Positions 28,143-39,960 of a DNA stretch of 64,000 nucleotides are shown in pieces (the stretch's first letter is position 1; the number at the start of each line of letters is the position of its first letter). The notes below the pieces were generated by a model. It was not told the DNA's origin and ran no database searches. It saw only the letters and a program-made list of their open reading frames with translations. The stretch lies in NCBI RefSeq assembly GCF_900120175.1, contig NZ_FQLF01000005.1:374501-438500 (forward strand), read 5' to 3'. The DNA is from Oceanicoccus sp. KOV_DT_Chl (GTDB taxonomy: Bacteria; Pseudomonadota; Gammaproteobacteria; Pseudomonadales; Dasaniaceae). The translations under genes and the position numbers were made by a program.

Positions 28143-29780
28143 CTAATTCAACCGACCGCGCATTTTAGTCACGCGCTCCGCGTGATGTCGCTCACTATCG
28201 ATACTGGAAACAAAATCAAGACGCTGACGGCAGATATCCTTAATTTCCATATCATCTGGATATTCACCGAAATGCCCAAGAGCAGACATCACGTAGTTAA
28301 GGTGGAACTCCAAACAATTGGGAAAAACTTCAATCCCCTGATTGAAGATCTTCATCGACCCTTTATAGTCCCGAGACTTGTACAGGGCTGCGCCTTCCGA
28401 GTTGATCTTTGCCAACCTGGCGCGCCCTTGGGCGGAGATGGGCTCGGATGACACCCTATCAATACGGTTAATTGCTGCTTCCTGATTTTCATAAACCACC
28501 CCCAGTTTGCGAATAATCTGGTTGGCGGTTTTTACTTCATTCAGTTGCAACAAGCCCTTGATGCAACCGAGGGTGATGGTGAAGTTTTCTTCCTGATAAT
28601 TCACCGTGGCATTGATAAGCTGCCGGGCTTTGTCTATGCACTCATCCGCTTGCGGCCGCTGATCATTTTCTCTGGCCTCAATAGCTTGGCCAATGAACTG
28701 GCTGACACGGACCCAGTCATCGACATTATCCCCTTCAAGTGCTGATTTAAGGTGACGATTTGCCTCAGCCACTATTTTGCGCTTATCTTCCGGCCGATTT
28801 AGCTGCTGGGCGTGGACCATCTGTGCCTGAGCCAACTCCACCATACTGACCTGACTGGCTCTGCTGGTAAATCGGCCCAGCTTGATAACATGCTTACAAG
28901 CACGTACAGCTTTGTCGGTATCACCATTATCCAGGCACAACTGGGAATAAACCTTTTGCCGGGCATAGGTATTGGGCGACAAGCTAACTCCCTGCTCCAG
29001 TGCTTTCTGGGCCAGGCTTGGCGCCAGTCGTTTCAGCTGGATATCCGCTAACAAATCGTAGACCTGCATTTCGGTAGTGGCGGTATCCACCAACGACTCC
29101 AAAATCTCCACAGCCTGTTCTTCCTGACCCAAACCATGCAGTGCCTGCGCCATTCCATAGCGGGCCCAGTCCGGTGGGTTAGAAGGCATACAACGGTCAT
29201 AGGCACCATGCGCCTTCTCTAGCTCCCCATAACTCAAAAGCAGATCGGCGTAAAATCGTAGCAGCTTGATACTAGGCGATTCCTGTCCGTCGATAATGGC
29301 CTTGCATTGGCTGGCGGCCTGCTCTCGCTGACCCTTGGCGTCGGCCTCAAGCACAGGCTTTAACAGCGACTTCTCTTTCAGTAAGCGGTTGAGTTTTTTT
29401 TCTATGGTGACCTGGTTAAAAGGCTTGGCAATATAATCATCGGGGCGGCACTCCAGTGCGCCCAACACCATTTCTCGGGAAGTTTCAGCGGTGGCCATCA
29501 GAAATAAGGTCTGGCGCCCGATCAGGTCGCGAGCGTATAACTCCTCCAAAAACTGCTGACCATTCATTCTCTCACCCATATTGTAATCAGAGAGAATAAT
29601 GTCAAAACCTTCGCCATCATCAAACTGAGGTAGCTTCAATGCAGCCTCGGCGGAGTCCACTATTTCAATTTTTTCATAGCCGAGCGCGTTCAGCATACGT
29701 TTGAGAATCATCTGCGAGTCTCGCAGATCATCCACGATCAATAGACTGTTAGCACTGGGGTTTCTGAATTTAGCATCCAT
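28143..29780 (-). CDS. Response regulator with C-terminal TPR domain
   Basis: This 545-residue protein begins with a CheY-like receiver domain: LLIVDDLRDSQMILKRML, the phospho-acceptor Asp in ILSDYNMGERMNGQQF, and the conserved Lys in YIAKPFNQVTIE. The remaining ~400 residues form repeated helical TPR-like units (for example AHGAYDRCMPSNPPDWARYG and LNVDDWVRVSQFIGQAIE-type repeats). It would be a protein-protein hub rather than a DNA-binding regulator. No partner kinase is next to it. The start ATG 29780 is supported by the receiver N-terminus. The gene is isolated, followed by mscS on the same strand further away. Confidence 0.82.
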   Translation of the reverse strand: MDAKFRNPSANSLLIVDDLRDSQMILKRMLNALGYEKIEIVDSAEAALKLPQFDDGEGFDIILSDYNMGERMNGQQFLEELYARDLIGRQTLFLMATAETSREMVLGALECRPDDYIAKPFNQVTIEKKLNRLLKEKSLLKPVLEADAKGQREQAASQCKAIIDGQESPSIKLLRFYADLLLSYGELEKAHGAYDRCMPSNPPDWARYGMAQALHGLGQEEQAVEILESLVDTATTEMQVYDLLADIQLKRLAPSLAQKALEQGVSLSPNTYARQKVYSQLCLDNGDTDKAVRACKHVIKLGRFTSRASQVSMVELAQAQMVHAQQLNRPEDKRKIVAEANRHLKSALEGDNVDDWVRVSQFIGQAIEARENDQRPQADECIDKARQLINATVNYQEENFTITLGCIKGLLQLNEVKTANQIIRKLGVVYENQEAAINRIDRVSSEPISAQGRARLAKINSEGAALYKSRDYKGSMKIFNQGIEVFPNCLEFHLNYVMSALGHFGEYPDDMEIKDICRQRLDFVSSIDSERHHAERVTKMRGRLN

Positions 29781-29960
29781 TTAGCTGTTTACGAATACCG
29801 CTATCCGTCCATTCATATTATTCAATCGGCGGCAAAGCCGAGCCCTATCGACAGCTACTATAGTGTAATGGCAAGCAAAAACAAAAGTACGATTTACTAA
29901 GCCTTTCTAGCAACGGATAATTTCACCATCTAACCCGCGCTCCTTTCAGCCAATACAACC

Positions 29961-30806
29961 TTAGTCATTACCACTGTCGCCCAACATCCGTACTTCCCGC
30001 TGCGGGAATGGAATAGTAACACCCTGTGTTTTCAGTGCCGTAAAAGCAGCCTGATTCATGGCATAGAGCGATTGATAATAACGCTGGGTAGGCAGCCAAG
30101 CCCGAATCCCGATATTGATACTGCTATCACCAAAACTCTCAATACCTACCTGATGGGGCTTATCAGCACTAATGTCCAGTGATGTAATAGCGTCATAAAT
30201 AATCTTAACCGCTCGCTCAGGATCTTCATGATAAGCAATTCCGATAGTGACTTCCGCTAAAGTACTGGCAGCGGAATTATGAATAATTTCACCGACAATA
30301 TGTTTATTCGGAATACTTATTCGGACGCCATCTTCATCAATTAAAATAGTAAACGCCAAATGCACTTCGGCGACCAGACCTGCCACACCTTCAACACTGA
30401 TGGTATCTCCCACTACAAAAGGCCGGGTAATAATAATATTTAAGCCCGCACCATAATTTGACAGTAAACCCTGTAATGCCAAACCGACCCCTAAAGACAA
30501 AGCACCTAAAACCGCCAGAAAAGGAGTGACACTAATGCCGACTTTACCTAAGGCAATAACGGCTACCATAACAACAATGGCAATTTTCACTGCCGAGGCA
30601 ATAAAATTACTTAGCGTTACATCAAAATCTCTTTTACGTAACAATCCAAGCACCCAGTTACTAACTTTGTTTGCAACAAAGATACCCACTAACAATATCA
30701 ATAAAGCGCCGATAATTTGAAAACTATAGGCGACAAAAAACTCCACAATCATTTGATAAATTGCGGCAGCTTGCTCTATTTCTTTTTCGATTAAATCATC
30801 TTTCAC
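29961..30806 (-). CDS. mscS: Small-conductance mechanosensitive channel MscS
   Basis: This 281-residue protein has the MscS size and layout: an amphipathic N-terminus, three TM segments, and the pore helix ALSLGVGLALQGLLSNYGAG with the Gly/Ala pattern of the channel. The C-terminal cage contains NKHIVGEIIHNSA. It opens under membrane tension to release solutes during osmotic downshift. The start is GTG at 30806. The neighbours do not indicate an operon. Confidence 0.93.
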   Translation of the reverse strand: MKDDLIEKEIEQAAAIYQMIVEFFVAYSFQIIGALLILLVGIFVANKVSNWVLGLLRKRDFDVTLSNFIASAVKIAIVVMVAVIALGKVGISVTPFLAVLGALSLGVGLALQGLLSNYGAGLNIIITRPFVVGDTISVEGVAGLVAEVHLAFTILIDEDGVRISIPNKHIVGEIIHNSAASTLAEVTIGIAYHEDPERAVKIIYDAITSLDISADKPHQVGIESFGDSSINIGIRAWLPTQRYYQSLYAMNQAAFTALKTQGVTIPFPQREVRMLGDSGND

Positions 30807-30895
30807 TGTTACAGCCTTTTATTTAAGCCCATGACAAAACTGAAAGGATAAAGCTAAAGCACAGCGTTGTGCTATCAACCTATCAGATACTAAAA

Positions 30896-32754
30896 TTACA
30901 GCGCAGCACAAAACCCGCAATGCAAATAAACTCCCTGCGGATCATTCATGTGACTGATAAATTCAAAATTGGATTTTAATGGTTTTAACCATTGCTGCAG
31001 TTGGCCCAATATACCAGAGCGAGCCGCTGTTGAAGCGGGAAAATACCACGCCACTTCTCCGCTAAGCTCTTTCAAAAACTGCTCCTGAGGCGTCAGTGGA
31101 ATTTGAATTAAATACTTTTTATAGCTTTCCAATTTAGCCAATGCCGCTGCTGATTCGACGGCTTGTTGCAAACCACCGAGGTGGTCAACCAGACCTAACT
31201 GCTGAGCATCTTCGCCAGACCACACCCGCCCTTCAGCCAGACCGGCAACTTGCTCAACACTCATATCACGGCCATCGGCTACCAATTTCAAAAAACGGCG
31301 ATAGCCATTTTCAATGGTACTTTGAATCACCTTTGCTGCCAATGGCTGTAACGGACGATCAATCCGCAATGCCCTGCCAAACTGGTAGTACCAACACCAT
31401 CAGTGCTAATTCCCAGTTTTGCCAAACTTTTATCAACCGTTGGAAACGCACCAAAAATCCCGATAGAGCCTGTCAATGTAGTAGGCGTCGCCCAAATCTG
31501 ATCCGCTTGAGCGGCAATCCAATAACCACCCGACGCAGCCATACTTCCCATAGAAACCACCAGCGGCTTACCCTCGGCACGTAACAACTCCAGTTCACGG
31601 CGAATAATTTCCGAGGCAAAGGCACTGCCGCCACCGCTATTAATTCTCAGCACTAGCGCTTTTACTGAATTATCCATTCGCGCATCGCGAATCAGCAAGG
31701 ACAGCGTATCACCGCCGACTACACCTGCGGGCTGGTCGCCATCAACAATATTACCGGACGCAACAATAATCCCGACTTTATTTTCAGTGACCGGCTGTGA
31801 AGATTCCAATCGTTTTAACCAAAGGTATTTTTTAAAACCCACCGCCTGATAGTTACCGTCTTCATCCTCGGCGCCGACCTGAGAAATTAAATAAGCATTC
31901 ACTTCATCGCGGTTTTTAACACCGTCGACCAAGCCGCTAGCCACTGCTACCGATGCAGTGTCGCCATGATATTGCTCAAGTAATTTATCGATACCGTTAA
32001 TATATTCATCCACTGCCGTTGCCGCTAAATTCCGGCGCTGCGTGATGCCGCTAGTATACTGCTGCCATAAATCACCTAGCCACACCAGATTTGCCTGCTT
32101 GGCTTCATTCGACATATCGTCACGCATATACGGTTCCATCGCAGATTTAAACTCGCCAACACGAAAAACATGGTAATTAATTTCCAGTTTATCCAGGGCC
32201 TTTTTAAAATAGTTGCGATATAAACCGTAGCCCTCAATCAGCACTCCGCCAAAAGGATGCAGATAGACCTCGTCAGCCTGCGCCGCCAACCAGTACTGAT
32301 CCTGGGTGTAGATATCACCGAACGCGATGATTTTTTTACCGCTATCCCGAAAAGCCTGTAATACCGGTGCAATTTCCTGCATTTTACTAATGCCGCCATA
32401 GCGCATCTGGTCCAGCGATAACACCAACGTAGTAATTCGCTGATCGTCCCGGGCAAAGTTCACCGCGTCAATCACATCCTGCACTAACACTTCCTGCTGC
32501 GAAGGGTCAGCCTGCCCAATCAATTGGGTCAATGGGTCTATATAGTTTTTTTGATCTACCAAACTACCCTGGATATTTAACAGCAATGCCGTTTTCTTCG
32601 GCACCGATGGAATATCTGTTGATGAGAGCGCAATGATCACAATACTGACAATAATCAGGAACACGAGGTTAATAACCAATAGGCGCAATGCACTGATAAA
32701 CTTCATCAGCCTGCTATAGCTACGTCGAATTATTCCAGGTCGTTTTTCTTCCAC
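30896..32754 (-). pseudogene. sppA: Signal peptide peptidase SppA, frameshifted
   Basis: Two overlapping frames join at a run of three G on the coding strand (31372-31374). The first ends VDKSLAKLGISTDGVGTTSL-AG and the second continues ALRIDRPLQPL; one added G makes AGALRIDRP, as in the family. The protein has a TM anchor near its N-terminus, the Ser nucleophile motif MGSMAASGGYWIA, and a Lys in the N-terminal half typical of the SppA Ser/Lys dyad. It cleaves leftover signal peptides in the membrane. Start GTG 32754 with a clear GGAGAG site. It sits at the end of a possible arsC-wrbA-DUF2069-sppA transcript. Confidence 0.9.
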
Positions 32755-32802
32755 TCTATCTCTCCGGTACCCAAACTATATGTCAACAAGACTTCATACT
32801 AT

Positions 32803-33216
32803 TTAATCAGCGTTCTGTGACTCTTCAAAGTCTACAGCACTGGCCGCTATATCCGCTTTTAATTCGCGGGAACGCCAGCGTATAAAAAGCAAGGCGGCAA
32901 TAAATAAACTACTAATCAGCGATACTTCCAACAAGGTTAGCCACGACGTACAGGCAAACGCGGTAGACACTGACGCCATAAAGAACCCTAATAATACAAA
33001 AGTTAACCACGCGTGGCCGCGAACATCCTGTTTAATAATGGCAGGCAAAAACGGTAGCAACAATAATAGATGAATACACCAGATAACCGGATTTGGATCA
33101 CGATTACAACTGGGCGCAACAACCGTGACCAACGTAAATACCACCAACAAGGCCACATAAGAAAACCACACTGTGATGCGGGCTCGTCGAGCTAATACGG
33201 TATATTTGTTTTGCAT
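32803..33216 (-). CDS. DUF2069 membrane protein
   Basis: This 137-residue protein has four predicted TM helices (WFSYVALLVVFTLVTVV, HLLLLLPFLPAIIK, FVLLGFFMASVSTAFA, VSLISSLFIAALLFI) and matches the DUF2069 family. Its function is unknown. It abuts the wrbA stop with no gap, so co-translation is likely, and arsC, wrbA and this gene occur together in pseudomonads (from memory). Family recognition is fairly good; a role is not inferable. Confidence 0.75.
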   Translation of the reverse strand: MQNKYTVLARRARITVWFSYVALLVVFTLVTVVAPSCNRDPNPVIWCIHLLLLLPFLPAIIKQDVRGHAWLTFVLLGFFMASVSTAFACTSWLTLLEVSLISSLFIAALLFIRWRSRELKADIAASAVDFEESQNAD

Positions 33217-33840
<624 letters not shown>

Positions 33841-33873
33841 TCAGTGATAACAATGTTTAGACTGACTGACATA

Positions 33874-34224
33874 CTAGATCAACGCCAATACATTTTCAGG
33901 AGGACGACCCAATACCGCTTTATTGCCTTTAACCACAATAGGCCGCTCTATCAATTTAGGAAATTTCACCATCGCCGCTACTAATTGCTGTTCCGAAAGC
34001 GACCCATCCTTTAGGTCATTTTCTTTGTAAGCATCCTCGCCTTTACGCAGTAAATCTCTCGCACTAATACCTAATTTTTTTAATAGGTCGTTAATAACAT
34101 CAGCTGCCGGAGGGGTTTCTAAATACAGGATAATTTCAGGTGTGACACCATTATCTTCCAGTAATTGCAAAGTTTGACGGGATTTTGAACAACGGGGATT
34201 ATGGTAAATAGTTACTTGGCTCAT
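33874..34224 (-). CDS. arsC: Arsenate reductase family protein ArsC
   Basis: This 116-residue protein has the glutaredoxin-coupled ArsC signature YHNPRCSKSRQTLQLLEDNG with the catalytic Cys at position ~12, and the Arg-containing end ERPIVVKGNKAVLGRPPENV. It reduces arsenate or, in some homologues, acts elsewhere; without an arsenite exporter nearby the physiological role is uncertain. An AGAGAG ribosome site precedes the start. It heads the arsC-wrbA-DUF2069-sppA run. Confidence 0.9.
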   Translation of the reverse strand: MSQVTIYHNPRCSKSRQTLQLLEDNGVTPEIILYLETPPAADVINDLLKKLGISARDLLRKGEDAYKENDLKDGSLSEQQLVAAMVKFPKLIERPIVVKGNKAVLGRPPENVLALI

Positions 34225-34385
34225 AAAACTCTCTTTCTATTTTCTCACTGGTATTAATCCCGGCATAAGCAGCAGGGAGATAAAAACAACACTCGTATTA
34301 ACGATGAGTCAATAATGGTCAGCTCGTGTATACTCTGGAGCAACACAATGGGCAACATTATACACGAGCAACAACGATCCACCCC

Positions 34386-35639
34386 ATGAAGAAGCTACTA
34401 AAAGACACTCTCGATCTTATCCGCTACGTCTATCGCCGCTATCACTCCGATGGCTGTAATAATAGCGCTGCTGCTCTCACGTATATGACGCTATTTGCGG
34501 TAGTACCCTTAACCACTGTCATGTACGCTATTCTCTCCGCAGTCCCGGCCTTCCAGGAAGTAGGCTTGCAAATCCAGCAGATTATTTTCGACAATTTTGT
34601 ACCTGCCACTGGACAAGGCATTGAAAAGTATCTTGAACAGTTTTCCCAACAAGCCCGCAAACTCACCGGTGTAGGCGTTGTTTTTCTTGGCATCACCGCG
34701 GTGCTCATGCTCAAAAACATTGAAAAAACCTTTAATGCCATTTGGAAAACTCGGGAAAATCGTAGCGGTATTGCCAGCTTTTTATTGTACTGGGCAATTC
34801 TTAGCTTAGGCCCAATTTTTATCGGGCTGGCCATTGGCATAAGTACCTATTTGCTGTCGCTTAAAGTGATAGCAGAGCAAGTAGAGATGCTCAGCATTGG
34901 TCCGCAGCTTCTCCGCTTTACGCCCTATCTACTTATTTCTGCGGCGTTCACTTTGATTTTTACCGCCGTACCCAATTGCCGCGTGCCGATCAAACACGCC
35001 ATTATTGGTGGCTTAATCAGTGCTTTGATTTTTGAAGTCGCCAAACAACTGTTTACCGGTATTGTCTCGAATACCAGCTACCAAACTATCTATGGCACCT
35101 TTGCTACTGTGCCATTATTTTTACTGTGGATTTATTTATCCTGGATAATTGTACTGGCGGGTGCTGAATTTGTTTATGCACTGGGCGGTTTTAAAAGCGA
35201 AGCCAATGAACGTTTTAATGACTTCACTCTATGTGTAGCTGTGTTGGAGTTACTATGGCGCAAACATCAACAGGGCAACACGGTTTCTGAACATGATCTC
35301 ATGCGAACCCCCTGGCTGTTTAATCACTACTCTATTTCACCGGATCGCTGGCTGAGTATACGCAACTTTCTGTTTCAGGGAGGTTTAATACGCACAGATG
35401 AAACTGGAAAATTCATTCTGGGCCGAGACCTCGATCACTATACATTGTGGGATTTATCTTGCCTGCTAGGCCATCATACCGATACCCAACAGGATGCTTT
35501 TAACGATTCAGATCAATGGTTTCAGTCCTGCCTGAAAATAATGAATGACAGCCAGCAACAACAGCAACAACATTTATCCATTTCGCTGACCCAATTATTT
35601 ACCACCTCAGCGTCTAACCCTGCAACTACAGCACCCTAA
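34386..35639 (+). CDS. YihY/virulence factor BrkB family membrane protein
   Basis: The protein has six predicted TM helices in the family arrangement (NNSAAALTYMTLFAVVPLTT, and the conserved later motif VASNTSYQTIYGTFATVPLF-like region). It was historically called ribonuclease BN, but that activity belongs to a different protein; the role of YihY proteins is uncertain. The frame is open from GTG 34326. ATG 34386 (MKKLLKDTLDLIRYVYRR) is preferred because family members begin near this residue. It is divergent from arsC and precedes a thioredoxin-like gene, an order also recalled from Pseudomonas. Confidence 0.82.
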   Translation: MKKLLKDTLDLIRYVYRRYHSDGCNNSAAALTYMTLFAVVPLTTVMYAILSAVPAFQEVGLQIQQIIFDNFVPATGQGIEKYLEQFSQQARKLTGVGVVFLGITAVLMLKNIEKTFNAIWKTRENRSGIASFLLYWAILSLGPIFIGLAIGISTYLLSLKVIAEQVEMLSIGPQLLRFTPYLLISAAFTLIFTAVPNCRVPIKHAIIGGLISALIFEVAKQLFTGIVSNTSYQTIYGTFATVPLFLLWIYLSWIIVLAGAEFVYALGGFKSEANERFNDFTLCVAVLELLWRKHQQGNTVSEHDLMRTPWLFNHYSISPDRWLSIRNFLFQGGLIRTDETGKFILGRDLDHYTLWDLSCLLGHHTDTQQDAFNDSDQWFQSCLKIMNDSQQQQQQHLSISLTQLFTTSASNPATTAP

Positions 35640-35653
35640 TCGACCTAACGAGT

Positions 35654-36082
35654 ATGCGTAGAATTAATCTTAGCCTTGCCATTATAATTTGCTTACTAAC
35701 TAGCAGTTGCAATCAACACAATGAAAGCACGATCAATAGTTCAGACTTTGAAGGTTGGTTAGTCATAAATTATTGGGCTAGCTGGTGCAAACCCTGTATT
35801 CAAGAAATACCCGAATTAAATCACCTCGCCACCTCCAAGGCTAACAGTTTAACTGTGCTCGGGGTTGATTATGACAACAGTCAAGGCCAGGCTCTACAGG
35901 AGAAAATCAGTCAACTAGGTATTAAATTTACTGTTCTACATTCCGATCCAGCAGCCGAATTAAACTATCCACGGCCAAGTGTGTTACCCACCACCATCAT
36001 AATTAACCCGCAGAAACAGCTACATAAAACGCTAATCGGCCCACAAACCGAACAAAGCATTTTACAAGCCATTTACCCATAG
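35654..36082 (+). CDS. TlpA-like thioredoxin lipoprotein
   Basis: This 142-residue protein has a lipoprotein signal (ICLLTSSC) and a thioredoxin fold with WASWCKPCIQEIPEL as the CxxC active site. A cis-Pro region occurs in PSVLPTTIIINPQ. It would act as a periplasmic thiol reductase. It starts 14 bases after the YihY gene stop, so the two are likely co-transcribed. Confidence 0.85.
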   Translation: MRRINLSLAIIICLLTSSCNQHNESTINSSDFEGWLVINYWASWCKPCIQEIPELNHLATSKANSLTVLGVDYDNSQGQALQEKISQLGIKFTVLHSDPAAELNYPRPSVLPTTIIINPQKQLHKTLIGPQTEQSILQAIYP

Positions 36083-36254
36083 TAGCTTACACAACTAAAG
36101 CTCAGGCCAAGCCCCACCCGCCAAACAGCATTAGCGACAATTCTTTTGTTCAATAGGTATCATTCTGCTAGATTAGAAAGGTGGGAACTAAAGGGCGATA
36201 TTTCTGATAATCAGTAGCATAAGATGTAGTGGGCATTGAGGCCTCTGGTAAGCG

Positions 36255-39069
36255 ATGACATTCAGTACCCCAAAAATAATAGTCATACATCCAACCGCCC
36301 TGCTTAGACTTTGGTTCTTGAGCTGGTTTTTTATACTATTTATTAGCCCAAGTTACGGGCAAGTTTTAACATTCCCCTTGCAATCATCAAACGCTATAGA
36401 AGTTTATCAGCAAAGTGGCTGGCTATTTGAAGAAGATACCCCATTAGGCCCTGCCGAATTACTCACTAAGCCAGCACTCTTTAAACCATTTAATACTCTC
36501 AACAACCCCTTTAGCCTCGAAAATAGAGCATACATAAATAATCAACCTGCAGGCATTTGGTTGCATATCCCACTACAAAACACTAGTGCCGATACCATAG
36601 CACTCACCTTATATGGCAGAGAAAGTGTTGAACTTGGCAAACTGGCAATATATCGATCCAGCGGCAACACTACAACCACGCTAAAAATGACTCGACTACC
36701 TCAGCAACGCTATGCTTACTCTGTAAGCTTTGAGCTAGCAGCCAATAGCAACGAAACATTGTTAATTTATTGGCCGGGTCAAATTAATCCGAGTACGTTA
36801 AAGCATTTCAAATTACTGACTAACGACGACTATCAACAAGACATCATTAAGCATTTTGCCATCGCTTATTTGACCACGGGGATGGCACTGGCATTAGCAC
36901 TCTACAATCTATCTTTATTTATATATACCAGGGAAAAGCCGTATTTTAATTATGCCTGCTATGTCATTTTTGCCGGTATATTCTTTTCCTTACATGACGA
37001 GATTGGCTTTCAGGTACTGGAACACTTTTCTTTTTCTGCCGAATTAATGAGCAAATTTTTATGGTGGAGCTATATGCCAGGTATCATCGGCCTGATGTTA
37101 TTTTCCAGGGAGTTTCTGCAATCCAGAATTTATCAACCTCGACTGGATAAAGTCATTTTATTGCTCATTGCCATAGCAGTATTTATATCGCTGTTTGGTC
37201 TTGCTTTGGAACAAAGTTTAATTAGAGATGCTTCAACACTCACCGTTAGTTTCATTTATCCGGCACTGTTAATACTTGGAATAAGGGCATGGATTAACGG
37301 ACAAGCACAATCAAAAATCTACGTAATCGCCTTTTTATGCTATTTATCCATGGCGCTACTCGGCGCCTTGGCAATAGTCATCGGCAACGATACCGATGCG
37401 GCCTCTGAGTATGTAGAACTTACCCGAATAGGCTTAATGGCTAATTTATTTTTGCTATCCATCGCCTTGGCTGACCGCATCCAAACCATGAAGCAATTAC
37501 AAAGTGAAGCCATCGCCGAGGCCAATGCGGCAAAAGAATCTTCCGACCTAAAAGGCCAGTTTCTAGCCAATATGAGCCATGAATTGCGCACTCCTATTAA
37601 TGGCATTATTGGCATGGGACAAATTATTAAAGAAAATGCAAAAAACGCTAATGAAGAGAATAATGCCAACATCCTTTTAAACTCTGCAGACAATCTATTA
37701 AATGTCGTCAATGACATTCTTGACTTTTCCAAAATTGAAGCAGGAAAACTCCGCATTCAAAATGAAAGCTTTGCGATTAGCCAAGTACTGACACAGCTCG
37801 GCACAATTTTTTTCGGCATTAATGACCATCCTGCCATTAAGTTTTCCATCAAGGTCGATGGCAATCTGGCAACATTTTTAATTGGCGACCAACAACGTTT
37901 GATACAAGTACTCAATAACTTGTTGAGCAATGCCTTTAAATTCACCAGCCAGGGTAATATCACTCTAAATTGTACCTGCCTTGAGACCAATGACCGAGAA
38001 CAAACGATTCGATTTTCGGTTATAGACTCAGGTATTGGTATTAGTGAAAAAGACTTGGAAAATCTGTTTGAAGCCTATGAACAAGCTGATAAATCCTCTA
38101 CTCGGCAACAAGGAGGTACTGGTCTTGGACTGACTATTACCAAGCAACTGATTGAACTTATGAATGGCACTATTGGTGTCAACAGCGAACCGGGTAAAGG
38201 CTCCGAGTTCTGGTTTATCCTCACGCTGGCTATTGATCAACAACAGCAGAAATTATTGCAACAACAACGGCAGCAATTAAAAGGGAAACGTATTGCCATT
38301 ATCTTCGCCGACCAAACCTTTGGTCAAAATGAATTCGGTCGCTGTATTGCCATTGGTATGCAACCTAGCCTTTATATTTATGATGAAAAATCAGCCGAAC
38401 TGCCGACAATAGCCCAAGATAATTTTGACGTAGTTTTCAGCAGCGACTCTATTGGTTCAATGCTCATCAAGGTGGTTCAACAGTGTGCAGAAACCCAAAC
38501 CGCACTAGTTATAGCTCGAACCGGTCGCGGCTATTTTGAAGATCAGTGGTTGCAGCAGACCAATATACAAATCCTGAACATTCCCGCCACCACATTAACC
38601 TTAGAAAACACCATCACAACGGCCTTATCCTGCAATATTCTGGTGACCGATCACGATAAAAACTTAATACCCAACAGCCACCCCCCCACACCAATCAATA
38701 TTTTAGTGGGCAGAGGACAACCCTACTAATCAATTGGTGATCGAAGCGTTACTCAAGAAATTGAAACAAAATATCACCATGGTGGCTAATGGAGAGGAAG
38801 CATGGCAGTACTATCAACAACAACCGAAGACTGTAGACTTGATTCTTATGGATTGTGAGATGCCAGTAATGGATGGCTACCTTGCGACAGAAACTATTAG
38901 AGCATTTGAACGCGAACAAGCTATTCGCGCAGTGCCCATTTTTGCATTAACCGCTCACGCATTAGATGAAAATCGTCAACGCTGTTTACGCATAGGAATG
39001 GATGGAGTCATCACCAAGCCCGTTAAAGTAAATACGCTTAAATCCTTATTATTTAAGCTAAACCAATAA
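36255..39069 (+). pseudogene. Hybrid sensor histidine kinase (7TMR-DISM type), frameshift before the receiver
   Basis: The first frame encodes an extracellular 7TMR-DISM sensor, about seven TM helices, a histidine kinase core with LANMSHELRTPINGIIGMGQ (H-box), LNNLLSNAFKF (N-box) and GGTGLGLTITKQLIELMNG (G-box), and then a degenerate receiver-like segment. It ends at a stop at 38727. A second frame continues with DNPTNQLVIEALLKKLKQNI, LILMDCEMPVMDGYLATETI and TKPVK. Removing one G at 38708-38710 gives VAEDNPTNQLV, the expected receiver start. So one ~937-residue hybrid kinase is the likely original. Ligand unknown; these sensors often detect carbohydrates. No cognate partner gene is adjacent. 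Confidence 0.85.
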
Positions 39070-39093
39070 CATCTACTTACTACGCACAGCCAG

Positions 39094-39739
39094 CTATTTG
39101 TCACTAAACCGAATGTCGGCATAGTAAGCTACAGCCTTGCCACCGTGGTTATCCGCATCGGTCATAATCGCTACCCCATCTGCTGTTTTTATTCGGCGAC
39201 CAAAAATACGATAAAAATCCTCTGCTACATTCACTCTTTGTTGATGCCACTCCCCAAGCCTAAAGCCCCCCACCGCACTGGAATCATCACCGCCTTGCTG
39301 GTAAAAGGATTTGACCAGAAAGACTTGGGTGTTTCTGTATTAGACCAGACATAATTCAATGCAATAGTTTGCCAAGGAAAAATGCCTTCCCTAACCACCA
39401 CATAGATTCGCGCGGGATAATCATCACCCTGCTTGATGGTTTGATCGGTAATGTCGTAAATATTTTCAACTCGCCACTGCCAATGCAAAATGGGGTTTGC
39501 TCTAAATCAATGGCTATTTCACGGAACAATGCCGACGCCGACGCCTGAGCACTTGCCTTTAAAACTGTGCGGCCATCAACGCTTACCAACGAGTAATCCG
39601 TTTTACTCTCGAATCGCTTTTCACTGAAAGGCGCTAAACCTTCGGCAGCAAAATCACTGACGATTAGATCCTCGGCAACCGATGACACACAACAACAGCA
39701 CAGCAATAGCGAAAAAATTTTCAAATAATGCATCCTCAT
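39094..39739 (-). pseudogene. DUF3047 secreted protein, two frameshifts
   Basis: Three frames together read as one DUF3047 protein. The first has a signal peptide and DFAAEGLAPFSEKRFESKTD. It joins at 39487-39490 (four T on the coding strand; one more T gives TPFLHWQWRVENI) to KQGDDYPARIYVVVREGIFP. That joins at 39237-39239 (three A; one more gives INKRVNVAEDFYRIFG) to IMTDADNHGGKAVAYYADIR, ending at a stop at 39094-39096. The family is periplasmic with unknown function. It is convergent with the hybrid kinase, 24 bases apart. Confidence 0.78.
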
Positions 39740-39960
39740 TGCTTGGGCGTCAGAGTATTTGCAACCAGCACATTCATTAATATCACCCTGTCAATCATCA
39801 ATATCAGCACTGTAAGCAGTCAGGCAATACACACCTGATATCCAAAAAATAGCTCTCAAGGTTGGCAAATCGCGGGGTTCATCACATTTAAATGACCGAA
39901 GCGATCACTTTTCAGCAACAGCGACTATAATGTATTGCAAATTGCTGAAGATCTACAAAC

